NCBI RefSeq assembly: GCF_033115175.1
Contig: NC_084839.1
Location: 43,261,501-43,325,500, forward strand
Direction of reading: 5' to 3'
DNA length: 64,000 nucleotides
Source: Lepus europaeus
Taxonomy: Eukaryota; Chordata; Mammalia; Lagomorpha; Leporidae
Below are positions 26,990 to 38,914 of this stretch, in pieces (positions within the stretch are counted from its first letter, which is position 1; the number at the start of each line of letters is the position of its first letter). A program made the position numbers and the translations under genes. The notes below the pieces were generated by a model. The model saw only the letters and a list, made by a program, of their open reading frames with translations, did no database searches and was not told the origin of the DNA.

Positions 26990-27299
26990 GGCCAGTGTTG
27001 GGGTGTAGTGTTAGGTAAAGCCCCTGCAGTGCTGGCATCCCATATGGGTGTTCGAGTCCCAGCTGTTCCACTTCCAATCCAGCTCCCTGCTTATGTGCCT
27101 GGGAAAGCAGTGGAAGCTGGCCCGAGGGCTTGGACCCTTGCACCACGTGGGAGTCCCGGAAGGATCTCCTGGCTTTGGACCCATCCAGCTCTGGCCATTG
27201 TGGCCACCTGGGGAGTGAACCAGCAGATGGAAGATCTATCTCACTCTCCTCTCTCCCTCTGTAAACTCTGCCTTTCAAATAAATAATCTTTTTTTAAAA
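26990..27299 (+). mobile_element. CSINE
   Basis: GGGGCCAGTGTTGGGGTGTA head, GTTCGAGTCCCAGCTGTTCC B box region and CTTTCAAATAAATAATC tail. Flanks AATGATGTAAATG and AATGATGTAGATC look like an aged target duplication, 80 bases downstream of the TTC7A poly(A) signal. Confidence 0.9.
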
Positions 27300-28078
27300 A
27301 ATGATGTAGATCTACTCTGCAGCTCTGTATGCCCCCAAGGGACCCCAAGCTGCACCCCACAGCTCTAACCCACCCCCTCACTGAGACAGCTGCCCAGAGG
27401 ACTCCCCTTGAACTGCTGGAAATGGGGTCCCCTGCTCTTGGGGCCTCATCTCCATTCCCTCTCAACCCCATCTTCAATCTTGCGGGGCTGTTGGTGTCCC
27501 AGGGAGAAGGGCGTGGAGCCTTGGCGTGCCCCAGCTTCTCTTGTGCTGTGACCTTTTCATAATCTAGTGAGTGAGCAGCTGGTATGGGGCCGCTTGTCGC
27601 ACACCCCAGCCTGGGCTCACGGCCCCTCGGTGTGCTGTCTGCCGGCCTTCGAGAGGCTGAGAAAGCAGCCTGCAGGGAAGACACTGGAAGGCACGCAGGG
27701 GCTCCGCCTTCCCGCGCCGGAGCAGGTGCTGCCCAGCTGATGTGAGGCTGCGCAGCTGTTGGGAAGTCGGGTGGTAATGGGGTCCTGCTGAGCCCAGGCA
27801 GTTCCTGCCCCCTGTCTGCAGACCCGGTCTCACACACACACAAGCCACACCTGTGTCTAAGCCCATTGCAGGAACAAGAATCGGGGGGCAAGACGGGGTC
27901 GGGGGTGCTGCCCAGCCACCTCCATGGACCTCTAGCCCACCTTCCGCTCTGAGACACAGGCCCACTTGTGTACTTTGGTATTAATAGTGTTTATCTGCAG
28001 GCACAAATATGAATGGAATTTCAGTCACCACCCCACAGTCTCCTTTCTGGTACCAAAGTGCTCATTGTTGCATTCGCA

Positions 28079-28090
28079 CCCCCCCCCCCC
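28079..28090 (+). repeat. C homopolymer (12 C)
   Basis: 12 consecutive C followed by GCACCCGCC. Confidence 0.9.
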
Positions 28091-28494
28091 GCACCCGCCA
28101 CTCAGATGTTGTCATTGTGCAAATATTTCTTGGCCTTGGGCAGCCTCCTGCTAAACAAACCTCCCCATTTGCCCAGCCTGTGCTGCCAGCTCTTGATGGC
28201 AACCCCCAGGTGGAGCGCTGCACAGAGGTGACCTGTGGTACCCAACCACGTGCTGCCGAGCCAGGGACTCCCTGGATCCTGGGATGCCTGGCTGCAAAGG
28301 AACCCGCTCTCCTGTGCCAGAACACAACATTGTCCTAAGACTTTCTCTGCTGTGAAGAGCAGGGACCCCTGAAGGTAACTCAGTAAAGGGTCAAGCGGGA
28401 GTTCCTTCGGGCCCTGGGCAGGAGCTGCAGTGCCCAACCTGGGCCACAGCAGCCACCCAGCTGAGCGAGACGGAGGCAGGGGGTGACACTGCGG

Positions 28495-28700
28495 GCACTG
28501 GTCTGGGCTTGGATGCCGCGCTCTGTCACAGTCTGTGTAGCCTTGAGCACACTGCCTCCCTGTCTCATCGGTATGATAAGTGGCAGGGGAACAGTGCCTG
28601 CTTTGTGGACTATGATGATTAAATTGGAAAAACACGGCAGGAGCCTAGAGCAGTGCCTGGCCCGAAGTAGATGCTCAACACATGTGACTGTCATTCGCTC
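28495..28700 (+). repeat. MIR, long copy
   Basis: Forward MIR: 'actggtctgggcttggatgc', 'gtgtagccttgagcacactg', 'ccctgtctcatcggtatgat', 'agagcagtgcctggcccgaa' and 'gtagatgctcaacacatgtg'. It is one of the best-preserved MIRs here. Confidence 0.68.
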
Positions 28701-30132
28701 TGCTGTTTCCTGCTCTGTCGTCCTCTCCCCTGCTCGCTGGGATGCTACTCTCCTGGGACTCCCGCCCTCCCCTGCCTGACCTGCCTGACCTGCCTGACCT
28801 GCCACCTGCAGCGCCTTGGCCACTCCCACTCTGAGCAGGGAGGATCCAGTTGATCTCACTTCTGCATGGGCTACCGCCTGACCGCTGGCTGTGGGTGGAT
28901 GTCCTCCCCTGATCCTCTGAGCTGCCAGGGCCTCAGGACATGACATACAGCCAAGTGGGCAGCAGGAGTCCTGGGTGGGCAATGCCTGGCCCTGCATGAG
29001 CCCCGCCTTCCGTCATGCCTGCCTCTCCCGCCGGTGGGTACAAGGCAGGTGCCTCTAGAGGGCGTGGACAGCAGAGCACTCGCGCCCTGGGACCCTTGCT
29101 CTCCTTTTTCCTCCCTGTCATCGTCACCCAACAGCACATCCATGGAGGTCCCGTCCCAGTGAAGACGACAGTGAGAGCACTGATGCCGCCCCAGTGCCTC
29201 GATGCCTGCCGGCCTCTTTGCGCCTCAGCACTCCTTGGGTATTCCACCTTGAGGGCTGAGTTTTGTGCCCAAGGGAGGGAAAGAGGTGGTGGTGCTGCCA
29301 CTTCCATGCCTTGGTCCACAGCCAGGCCTGAGACTCAGTCTTGCCCATGGGGCCCGTGCTAGGTCCTCGGCCACCCTCTGAACACTAGACACAGTGCCAG
29401 CTCCCCGGCCCTGGGGAGAGAGGCTCAGCCACCCCTCCTCATCACAGCAGGAGCCTGCTGGAACCCAGGGACTTGAATCACCCAGAGTCCCCCATAAGAG
29501 TGGCCTGGAGGAGAATGCACAGGTTCAGGGGCCTCTTGGGTACCCAGATGCCCTGGCCCTCTGCAGCCAGCCTCACTGCATGGGCCAACGTACAAAGGAA
29601 TGGACAGAGCTCAGTCTGATGGGTCACACTGGCTTCTGGGCAGGTGGAGGTCACTCAAGTGCCTGGAGACCCCCGGAACAGGAAGGGTGCTCCAAAAATG
29701 GCCAGGAGGCGAGAGCAAAATAGGTCTGCAGGGGAGCCGCGCGCTGGACAGTGTGACTCCATTGTCCTGACCACAGCTCGCTGGACCACGGCTGGGGTCC
29801 AGAACCAAAGTGTGCCCATGGCCTAGGAGGTGGCCCAGGCACCCCGCACGAGGGAGCCCCGTGCAGTCGGGAACGGACCCTGTTCTCTTACTCTCACTCC
29901 CTCGGCCGTGCACTCTCTTCCTCTCTTAGCTGTCTCTTTGGAATTTGGCAGGAAGCGAGTCATTGTGGACTATTTTGAAAACACTTGGGGTTTTTAAGTG
30001 TTTCAAGAATAGGCTGCATAAATCATGCCCCTTTAGCCCTTGGCACTTCAGTGTGTTTTTACCAAGAACGAAGGTCACCGTCTTTCAGCTAACAGACGAG
30101 GAGATTTAACAATGATGCGATACTCCTTCTGC

Positions 30133-30417
30133 TATGTATTTGAAAGGCACAGAGACAGAGAGGTAGAGGTCCCATCTGCTGGTCCACTCCTCAGATGCCC
30201 AGTCAGCTGGAACTGGGCCAGGCTGAAGCCAGGAGCTGCAAACTCAATCCAGGTCTCCCACGTGGGTGACAGGGACTCAGATGAGTTGGCTCAGCACCGC
30301 TGCCTCCCAGGGCGCATGAGCAGGAAGCTAGGACTGGGAGTGGAACCAGGAGCCGAACCCAGGCCCTGTAACAGGAGATGCAGGCGTCCTAACCTCCGCA
30401 CCAGACGCCCAGCCCCA
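30133..30417 (-). mobile_element. CSINE, old copy
   Basis: Inverse copy: TATTTGAAAGGCACAGAGAC at the left, 'ccaggtctcccacgtgggtg' centrally and 'cgcaccagacgcccagcccc' at the head end. Confidence 0.82.
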
Positions 30418-30786
30418 CCCAGAGACAACCTAATCTCATCCACATTCCAGCTGTGCCCTGAGGAGGCCCTCCCCTGCTGGCAGAGTTGGGGAGCACATGT
30501 GGAGAAAGGCCACCTTGTCCGCACCCCAGGCTGACCCCGGCTTCCCTCTCCGGCCACCCCAGCACTGGACGATGGGGCCGTCTGTGCAGAGGCCACGGTC
30601 TTTGAGTCGGCTGTGGTTGCTCAGAAACCTGCAATTGACCCAAACCCATTCGCTAACTCTTCTTAATAAAGTTACCCATGTCTCATCCGCTTCATAATGG
30701 AGTCACTTAAGAAATATGCATCTTAGCCTTCATCAGGACACAGGGCACGGAGCTCTTCCTGCCATCCAGAGCTGCCTTTTCCCCGG

Positions 30787-30805
30787 GTGTGTGTGTGTGT
30801 GTGTG
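30787..30805 (+). repeat. (GT)n microsatellite
   Basis: About 9.5 GT units. Confidence 0.9.
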
Positions 30806-31207
30806 CAGATGAGCCCGGCCAGTCTGGGTCTCCAGCACTGGCCCCCAGAGCCCACCGAGCCTGACTTCACAGAGAGGGCAAGCTGGGTGTGCTGTGGCCT
30901 TTGGGCCTGGCAGGCTCTCCACACCTGCAGCCCCTGACCAGAACCAGAGGGGCTGTGGGGACCCCAGCGGAGAATCAGGCTGGTGAGGCGTGCCCTGGCA
31001 TGTCCTTCCACCCAGAACACCCCCACCGGTAACGCTCTGGGCACCAGGTTCCCCAGAGAAGCCTGGGCCTTCCACTTTCCTTCACACGGGGCCAGGGGCT
31101 GCATCATGGCCGGGTAATGCGGAGGGGCCCCGTCTCCCTACGGTTAGGACTGGGCAGCCACCTGCATCCCAGCCCAAAGCCACGGTGTCTGATACCCTCA
31201 TCACAGT

Positions 31208-31412
31208 GCTGGTTCTCAACCGGGAGCACTCACTGCAGGCATGGGGGTGGGGACGAGAGCAAAGCCTGGGCCCGGGGCCCCTCTCCAGACAGGGGAATCT
31301 GATCCGTCTGTCTCAGCGCTGCCAGGCAGCCAAGTTTTGGTTTTTGCTTTTTTTTTTTTTTTTTTTTTGGCTCCTTGGGGGATTCTAATATGCAGCTCAG
31401 GACCACTGATCC
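31208..31412 (-). mobile_element. MER5-like hAT (Charlie-type) element with a poly-T run
   Basis: The left end 'ctggttctcaaccgggagca' and right end 'gattctaatatgcagctcag' followed by GACCACTGA resemble the terminal inverted repeats of non-autonomous Charlie/MER5 elements (CAGTGGTTCTCAA). The middle is diverged and contains a T run near 31350-31369. Confidence 0.5.
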
Positions 31413-32755
31413 AAGCAAAACCCATCCTGAAAAAGAACAAAGCTGGAGAATTCATGCGTCTTGATTTCAAAACTTACTGCAAAGCTACAGTAATCAAAGC
31501 AGTATGGTGCTGGCGTAAAGAAAAACGTAGACCAATGGAGTAGAAGAGAGAGCTCAGGAATAATAATAATAATAATGTCCTCCTGTTGATGGACACATGG
31601 TTTTTGACAAGGGTGCCAAGACCCAGCAACAGGGAAATGCAGTGTTTTCAGCAAAGAGTGCTGGGAACACTGGAGATGCACATGCAAAAGATTGGAGCTG
31701 GACCCTCCCCTAACACCACATACACAAATCAACTCCACATGGAACAAAGGCCCACATCTAAGACCTAACATAGTAACACTCTTAGAAAGAAGCACAGGGG
31801 AAAAGCTTCAGGACGTTGGATTTGATCCTATTTTCTTGATTATGATAACAAAGGCACAGGCAACAGGAGAAAAAATTAGGTGATTTTGACTCCATGTGTA
31901 TTTAAACTTTTGTGCAGCAAAGGACAGTATCCACAGAGTAAAAAGGAAATCCGGAGAATGAGAGGAAGTGCTTGCAAGTCATCTCTCTGACAAGGGGTTA
32001 ATATCCAGAATATATGGAGAACTCCTAAAACTCAGCAGCAAAGCGAAACAACCTGACTCAAAAGTGGGCCAAGGACCACCATAGACATTTCTTCACGGCA
32101 GATAAAGAAATGGCCATCCACGCATGAAAAGATGCTCAGTGCTTACCAGTCATTGGCAAAGGCAGATCGAAGTACGAGATACCATGTCACACCCACTATG
32201 GGGATGGCTACTACTAAAAATAATAACAATAATCAGCCTTGGCAAGGACATGGAGTAATGGCAACCCTTGTGCACCACAGGCGGGAATGTGACACGGTAC
32301 AGCCTCTATGGAAGACAGTGTGACGGAGCCTCAGAAAATTAAAAATTAGAATTCCACGACCCAGCAATTCCACTTCCGGGTATGCATCCAAAAGAGTCGG
32401 AAGCAGGAGCTCGAAGAGGGCCATGGCTGCCCGCGTTCACAGCAGCTACGTCGTGGAAGTAACCAGGAACCCACGCCCAGATAAATGGATAAGCAAGACA
32501 CGGCCTACTAGACACAGTCAACGGAATACGACTCAGGCTGACAAAGGAAAGGCAGGCTGACCGTGCTACTGGATAAAACTTGCCAAATGAAGTAAGCCAA
32601 TCACCAACAGGCAAATACTCCCTCCCTGAAAGGAGCACTTGTGTGAGGCACTCAGCATCGTCAAAATCAAAGACAAAATGCAGTGCCGCTTGCCAGAGGC
32701 TGAGAGGAGGGAGGACTGTGGAGCACAGTTAATGGGTACAGCGTTTCAGGGGTTT

Positions 32756-33036
32756 TAAAATTATTTTATTTCATTTGTTTGAAAGGCGGCAACACAGATG
32801 CAGATCTCCTCTCTACTCGTCCTCTCCCCAAGTGCCCACAACAGCCAGGTTGGGCCAGGGGAAGCCAAGTGCCCCAGAGTCCATCCAGGTCTCCCATGTG
32901 GGTGACAGGGGCCCACGTACCTGAGCCATCACCAGCGTGTGCATTAGCAGGAAGCTGGAACCCGGAGTGGAGCTGGGACGCCAGGGCATGCGGGCGTGTG
33001 CAGCAGCGCCCTAACCGCTGAGCCAGGCGCCCGTCC
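32756..33036 (-). mobile_element. CSINE nested in L1
   Basis: 'ttcatttgtttgaaaggcgg' at the tail end, 'ccaggtctcccatgtgggtg' in the middle, 'gagccaggcgcccgtccc' at the head. The L1 sequence resumes after it. Confidence 0.85.
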
Positions 33037-33132
33037 CAAGTTGAATTCCTAAGATGAAACAGGTCTGGAAATGGATGGTGCTGATGCTTGCACTTCACAC
33101 GTGAGAGATTTTAATACTACTGAACTGCACAC

Positions 33133-33452
33133 TTTTTTTAAAAAAAAATTTGTTAATGTTTATGTATTTATTTGAAAGGCAGAGTTACAGAGAGAAAGAG
33201 AAAGACAGACAGGAATAAGAATCTTTCATCTGCTGGTTCACTCCCCAAATGGCTGCAGTGGCCAGAGCTGGGCCCATTTGAAGCCAGGAGCCAGGACCTT
33301 CTTCTGGGTCTCCCACGTGGGTGCAGGGGCCCAAGCACTTCGGCCACCTTCTGCTTCTCTAGGCCCATTAGCAGGGAGCTGGATCAGAAGTGGAGCAGCT
33401 GCATGCTGGCACAGCAGGCAGTGGCTTAACCCACTATGCCACAATGCCAGCA
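33133..33452 (-). mobile_element. CSINE nested in L1
   Basis: Complete inverse copy from TTTTTTTAAAAAAAAATTTG to CACTATGCCACAATGCCAGC. It sits only ~95 bases of L1 sequence away from the previous CSINE. Confidence 0.9.
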
Positions 33453-33469
33453 CTTACATTTTATTGTCT

Positions 33470-33791
33470 TAAGATTTGTTTTATGTTTATTTGAAAGAGT
33501 GACAGGGAGGGAGAGAGAGAGAGAGAGGGAGGAATAGAGAAAGAGAGAGAGAGGGAGATCCATCCATCCACTGGCTCATACCCCAGATGGCCACAACAGC
33601 CAGGGCTGAGAGCCAGGCTGACTCCAAAAGACAAGAATTCCATCCAGGTCTCCCTCATGGGTGGCAGGGGCCCAAGGACTTGTGCCATCTTCTGCTGCTT
33701 TTGTTGGCACATTAGGAGAGAGCTGGATTGGAAGCAGAGCAGCTGGGACTCGAACCAGCCCTCAACCATGGCAGCTTAGCCTACAGCGCCC
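33470..33791 (-). mobile_element. CSINE nested in L1
   Basis: Inverse copy with an expanded GA tract (GGGAGAGAGAGAGAGAGAGG) and a shortened head (CAGCTTAGCCTACAGCGCCC). Confidence 0.88.
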
Positions 33792-34944
33792 CTGAACTAT
33801 ACACTTTAAAATGGTCAAGACAATAAATTGTATGTGCTATGTGTTTTACCGCAATAAAAAAAAAAAAAGAGGAAAGAAAATGAATTGTTGATTCTCAACT
33901 TGTAGGTGTTTTAAGATAATAGGGCTTTCTTAGTCACCCTGGGCGAGTGGGCCTGCCACGGGCAGTCCATGTTAGAGATGACGCTGGATGCAGGCCGTCA
34001 CCTAGGCAGCCAGTGCACTCAGCCTCCTGCAGGCCCGGAGCAGTGGGCGCTGGGGAGAGGAAAGGGGGGGTCAGAGAAAAAGGGCTGTCCCTATCAGTGC
34101 TGTGACTTCTGACAAGCTCTGACTTCATGGAGACGGAATTTCACATGGAAAAAAGCACAAAATATGTGCAGCCGGGAAGAAGCATTCCTTTTGGTTGGAG
34201 CCAAATTCCGGGGGCAGCTGGGAGGGGTACAGTGAGGGGGGGTGAAGGATGCCCAGGGCAGCAGGGCAGGGACCCAGAGGAGCCAGTATCACAGCAGCTG
34301 AGGGACAGGCGAGGCGGGTGGGCCATCTGAGACCCGGAGGGAAGTCCCTTGGGGACTTCAGCTGGGGCAGGGGACAAGCGCGGTACACACGGGCACCTCA
34401 ACACCTGTGGCGCTCCATGGCTTTTCCAAGCCCCCCTGCATATGACAGTATCAGCTACTGGGTGGGAGGTCCCAATTGCAGAGTCCAAGCTCCAAGTCAC
34501 CCCCATCTCTGCAGCCTCTCTTCCTCTGTCGTGGACAGGTTTAGGCTCAGGCTGGGAACGACAGTTGGAACCCCTCGGGGCTCCCTCCTGCTGTAGGAAG
34601 TGTGTGAGATAGCACAGCAACATCGGACCTGGCCGGAGAGGGGGAGTGAGCACTGCTCTGCCTGCCAGGCCCTCTGCTAGTAACTGGGCAGTCTCAGTCA
34701 CAACCACCAGTCACAGAGGAGGGCCAGGCTGGGAACAGGATGGGTCTGGGGAACACAGCCTGTGGCTCCAGAGCAATGCCCAGCCCAAGGTCACAGCCGC
34801 CGAAACCCAAGTCCAGCGGATACCCCGGCAGCACACAGAGCCCAGGGCAGTCCAGTGGCGCTTCCCCCTCCAGGCGAAGCCGCTGCGGGCTGGTCAGGAC
34901 AGCCGCCCCTCCACATTCTGGAAGGCTCCAGAATGTTCAGGATG

Positions 34945-35091
34945 CCAGGGAGCTGTCCCCACCCTCATTGCTCCTCCCCCCCCCCCCCACATGCATCCAC
35001 ACAGGTGGGCGCCTGCCAGGGAGCTGTCCCCACCCTCATTGCTCCTCCCCCCTTTCCCCCCCCCACATGCATCCACACAGGTGGGCGCCTG
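34945..35091 (+). repeat. two-copy tandem repeat (71 and 76 bases)
   Basis: The unit opens with CCAGGGAGCTGTCCCCACCC, includes a C-rich stretch and ends ACATGCATCCACACAGGTGG, GCGCCTG. Unit 1 is 34945-35015 and unit 2 is 35016-35091. They differ almost only in the C-rich stretch (unit 1 holds 13 C in a row at 34976-34988; unit 2 has a TTT interruption). Confidence 0.9.
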
Positions 35092-36436
35092 CAGACACAT
35101 CTCCTGAGACCCCAGGCCCTCCTGGCCATGGCTGATGGCCCAGGAGAGGACCCCGGGCACTCAAGCCGGTTGGCCGGATTCTCTCTGGGAATGGAACCGG
35201 AACCGGAACCAAGGAGGCGCTGTGAGGAGAGGCGGGGTGGCCACATGTGATCCTGAGCACAGAAGGAAGTAGTGACAGCCTCCAGTGGGAGGAGGGAGGG
35301 AGGCCTGAGACAGAGGCCGAGGGAGTCCATGGGGCCCGAGCCAGAGAGCGAGAAGGGAGGGAGAGAGATGCTGCCAGTCCCCGGTTCACCCGTGGTGAGA
35401 GGTCCACACGGGCACTCTCCTGCTTCCCAGGGCTTCCTCTAACTGCCCGAGCCAGCCTTGAGCAAGGCAGACACAGCCACCTCCCGCCTCCCTCTCACTC
35501 GGGAACTCTGTCCTGCATCTCTTCTAGAGAAGAGAGGGGCTTTCTTATCTTCCTTTTAAAATACAACAAAACAGCACGGTTCGTTTTTGTTTTATACACT
35601 TTTGTAAAGAGAGATGTCCAGCCTTATTAACGACCCTGGACTCTGCCCAGTCTTTGCTGAGGCTCTGGGTGCCCTGCGCGGGCTCCGCCTGGCTGGAGCT
35701 CGCTAAGCAGGTAGGACAGCCCTGGTGTGCCCTGGGCGCACGCACGTGGCCCCAGCCTCCTGGGGGCGCAGCCTCCACCCTCACCAGGCCCGGGCGTCCC
35801 CGTTCCCCTCTGGCAAATGTTCATTCCTGCCCAGATAAAGTTCTGCTGATCTCAGTCTTCTGGGCCTTTGGGCACTGGCCAAACCACCTCTCTGGCGGCC
35901 CTCGCTGCTCCCTCCTCTGAACGCCCGTGGCCTTAGCGGTCCAGAGCGCGCCTCTGTGCACCTGGCGCCGTGATCTGGCAGCTTCCGGAGAGTAGAGCCC
36001 GCCTTCCCGTGGAACTGCCAAGCGCGCCAGGGCAGCCATGAACTTCAAGCCCAAAGTGATCAGCGCGGGCCTTTGGGCCGGGCCGGGACTATCTGCCGCT
36101 CCCGTCCTGGGAGCGACCCTCCCCCAGGTCTGTCGGTGCCTCATTCCTCATTGTTTCAGGCCCTCATTCCCCAGCCCCCGCACAGCTCCTGGCACATCAG
36201 AGAGACAGAGGACATTTTTGTTGACTTGAAACCAGAAACAGTCATGTGTTGCTTCACAACGGAAATCCGTTCTAAGGAACACATCTTGGGCGATTTCGTG
36301 CGGGCTTGGTAGAGTGTGTTTACACAAACCTAGCCGGCTTAGCCCACTACACACTGAGGCCATATGGGATGTGGGCACGGGGTGGCCTTTTGCTCCTGGG
36401 GCCGTGTGGAACAAAACAACACAAGAGTAAACCAGG

Positions 36437-36766
36437 GGCCGGCGCTGTGGCCCAGCGGGTTAAGGCCCTGGCCTGAAGTGCCGGCATCCCATATGGACGC
36501 TGGTTCTAGTCCCGGCTGTTCCTCTTCCAATCCAGCTCTCTGCTATGGCCTGGGAAAGCAGTAGAGGATGGCCCAAGTCCTTGGGCCCCTGCACCTGCAT
36601 GGGAGACCTAGAGGAAGCTCCTGGCTCCTGGCTTTGGACAGGCGCAGCCCCGGCCGTTGCGGCCAATTGGAGAGTGAACCATCGGATGGAGGACTTCTCT
36701 CTCCTCTCTCTGTGTAACTCTGACTTTCAAATAAATAAACAAATCTTAAAAAAAAAAAAAAAAAAG
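36437..36766 (+). mobile_element. CSINE, full length
   Basis: GGGGCCGGCGCTGTGGCCCA head and a long A tail. The flanking AGTAAACCA on both sides is the target duplication. It abuts the 5' end of the cyclin L2 pseudogene, so it landed next to or at the edge of that insertion. Confidence 0.95.
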
Positions 36767-38211
36767 TAAACCAAAGAAGATGGTGGCGCTGGCGGCAGCG
36801 GCACAAGGTGGTGGTGGTGGCCCCACGGCGGGGGCCGGGCCACAGGGGTTGTTCATCGGGTACCTACTCAGGCGTGCTCCTCACCCTGGAGAACTGCTTC
36901 CTGCCTGACACCAGGCTCCGCTTCACGCCGGCCCAGACACCGACCTCCGCCGCGTGACCTGCGAGCTCACCCAGGCGGCCGGCACCCTGCTCCGCCTGCC
37001 GCCAGGTGGCCATGGCTAGCGGGCAGGTGTTGTTCCAGCGCTTCTTTACCCCAGGTGCTTTGTGAAGCATTCCATGGAGCACGTGTCCATGGCCCGTGTG
37101 TCCACCTGGCCTCCAAGATAGAGAAGAGGAGCCGCCGTGCACCCAGGACGTCATCAACGTGTTCCACCGCCTATGGCACCTGCCGGAGAAGAACCCTGGG
37201 CCTGTGCTGCTGGGTCAGGACTGTTCATTTCAAGAACCCAATGACGAAGGCAGAAAGACGAGTTCTGAAGGAGCCTCACAAGGCGGTAGGTGTTCGAGTG
37301 TGAGCGCACCCAGCGCCTGGGGCAGACCTCGTGGGTAGCCTCTGAGGTGAGTCGGCTTCTCCTCTGCTGTCCAGGGGCTTGGGTGCAGGGACAGCGGCCA
37401 CCTCCAGCCAGTCCAGTGCAGGCTGTCCACTGAAGGCGTGGCCGTGGCCGCAGTGGCCGACGCTGCTTGTGGCTCTGACGGTTGTGCTCCTTTGGTAATG
37501 GTATCCACAGGGTTGGTATTGTCTTGACGCTGGAACTGTACACTAACGACGCAGCACCTTCCTCGAAGAAAAGCTGGGCAACGCTGTGGAAACAAGCGAG
37601 GGCTGGGGGTTGGAGTGCAGTGGGTTGAACATTTAAAAAAAAAAACCTTAAGTGACAGATTGGCCAATGGGGATTGAGACTGTTGAATTGTGTCGTGATT
37701 TCTAAAGCCTACGTTCTGAGAAAAGGTGTGCATCTTTAGTTGTCTCATGGACACTTGAAAATATCGCCACATTTCAAACATAGCTGATGGCTGATGTTAC
37801 ACTCCTTGACTGCCAAGAGCTTGTTGCTAGAATTCTGCAGGGCTGCTGGGGCTGCCCTGCAGGAGGCATTTGGAGACTCCAGAATTTACCGGTTCCTGCC
37901 CTGGGGGTCTGGATGGGTTTGTCTGCTGCCCTCTCCAGGGTTTATTTGGGGTGGAGGTGGGATGTCCGTCAGGTGGCAGCCTGACTTGTGTCCCCTGGGG
38001 TGCAGCCGCCTCACTGTTGTTTATGACCCTTTCCAGTGTTCTCATGGAATTGTATCACAACATTGATAAAACCAGTTTGAATCTGATTTTATTCTATTAA
38101 ATCTTAGAGAAATACAGTCTTTTACATATTAGAGAAATATATACATAAAGGGGAATGTTACAAATGTTGAGTTTTAAAATGCTTAAACTTTTTAAAAGAA
38201 TGTAAATTTTT

Positions 38212-38538
38212 GGCCGGCGATGTGGCTTAACAGGCTAATCCTCCGCCTTGCGGCGCCGGCACACTGGGTTCTAGTCCCGGTTGGGGCGCCGGATTCTATC
38301 CCGGTTGCCCCTCTTCCAGGCCAGCTCTCTGCTGTGGCCCGGGAGTGCAGTGGAGGATGGCCCAAGTGCTTGGGCCCTGCACCCGCATGGGAGACCAGGA
38401 GAAGCACCTGGCTCCTGGCTTCGGATCAGCGCAGCACGCCGGCCACAGCGGCCATTGGAGGGTGAACCAACGGCAAAAAGGAAGACCTTTCTCTCTGTCT
38501 CACTCTCTCTCACTATCCACTCTGCCTGTTAAAAAAAA
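38212..38538 (+). mobile_element. CSINE, young subfamily with extended head
   Basis: An 18-base target duplication is perfect (38194-38211 and 38539-38556, AAAAGAATGTAAATTTTT). The head contains two B-box-like blocks, GGTTCTAGTCCCGG and GGATTCTATCCCGG, separated by TTGGGGCGCC, unlike the common C repeat. Low divergence indicates a recent insertion. Confidence 0.97.
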
Positions 38539-38572
38539 AAAAGAATGTAAATTTTTGTATTTATATGTCTTT

Positions 38573-38914
38573 TTTTTTTTTTTTTTTTTTTTTGACAGGC
38601 AGAGTGTATAGTGAGAGAGAGAGAGAGACAGAGGTCTTCCTTTGCTGTTGGTTCACCCTCCAATGGCCGCTGCGGCCGACGTACTGCAGCCGGTGCATCC
38701 CGCTGATCCGAAGCCAGGAGCCAGGTGCTTCTCCTGGTCTCCCATGCAGGGCCCAAGCACTTGGGCCATCCTCCACTGCACTCCCGGGCCATAGCAGAGA
38801 GCTGGCCTGGAAGTGGGGCAACCGGGGCAGAATCCAGCACCCCGACCAGGACTAGAACCCAGTGTGCCGGCGCCGAAGGCAGAGGATTAGCCTATTGAGC
38901 CACGGTGCCGGCCA
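38573..38914 (-). mobile_element. CSINE, young subfamily
   Basis: Inverse copy starting with a poly-T of about 23 bases. It is flanked by TTTATATGTCTT at 38560 and 38917. It inserted only ~20 bases from the previous CSINE's right flank. Confidence 0.96.

Larger units (their letters stand above)
31413..33873 (+). mobile_element. L1 3' part (old L1M-type) with three nested CSINEs
   Basis: The sequence follows the 3' part of L1 ORF2 and its 3'UTR: 'atcctgaaaaagaacaaagc', 'aatatccagaatatatggag', 'acccagcaattccacttccg', 'aaatggataagcaagacacg' and, at the end, 'actatacactttaaaatgg' with an A-rich tail at 33857-33870. The reading frame is broken throughout, so it cannot encode a reverse transcriptase. 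The 5' part of the element is missing, as usual for retrotransposed LINEs. Three inverse CSINEs interrupt it at 32756-33036, 33133-33452 and 33470-33791, which puts them later in time. Confidence 0.85.

Noticed and set aside
31692-31883. 63-aa frame in the L1 as a functional protein
   Set aside because: It is a broken piece of L1 ORF2 between frameshifts.
36780-37340. Cyclin L2 as a functional single-exon gene
   Set aside because: Frameshifts, a premature TAG in the ...RLPP-region frame and lost conserved residues make it a pseudogene.
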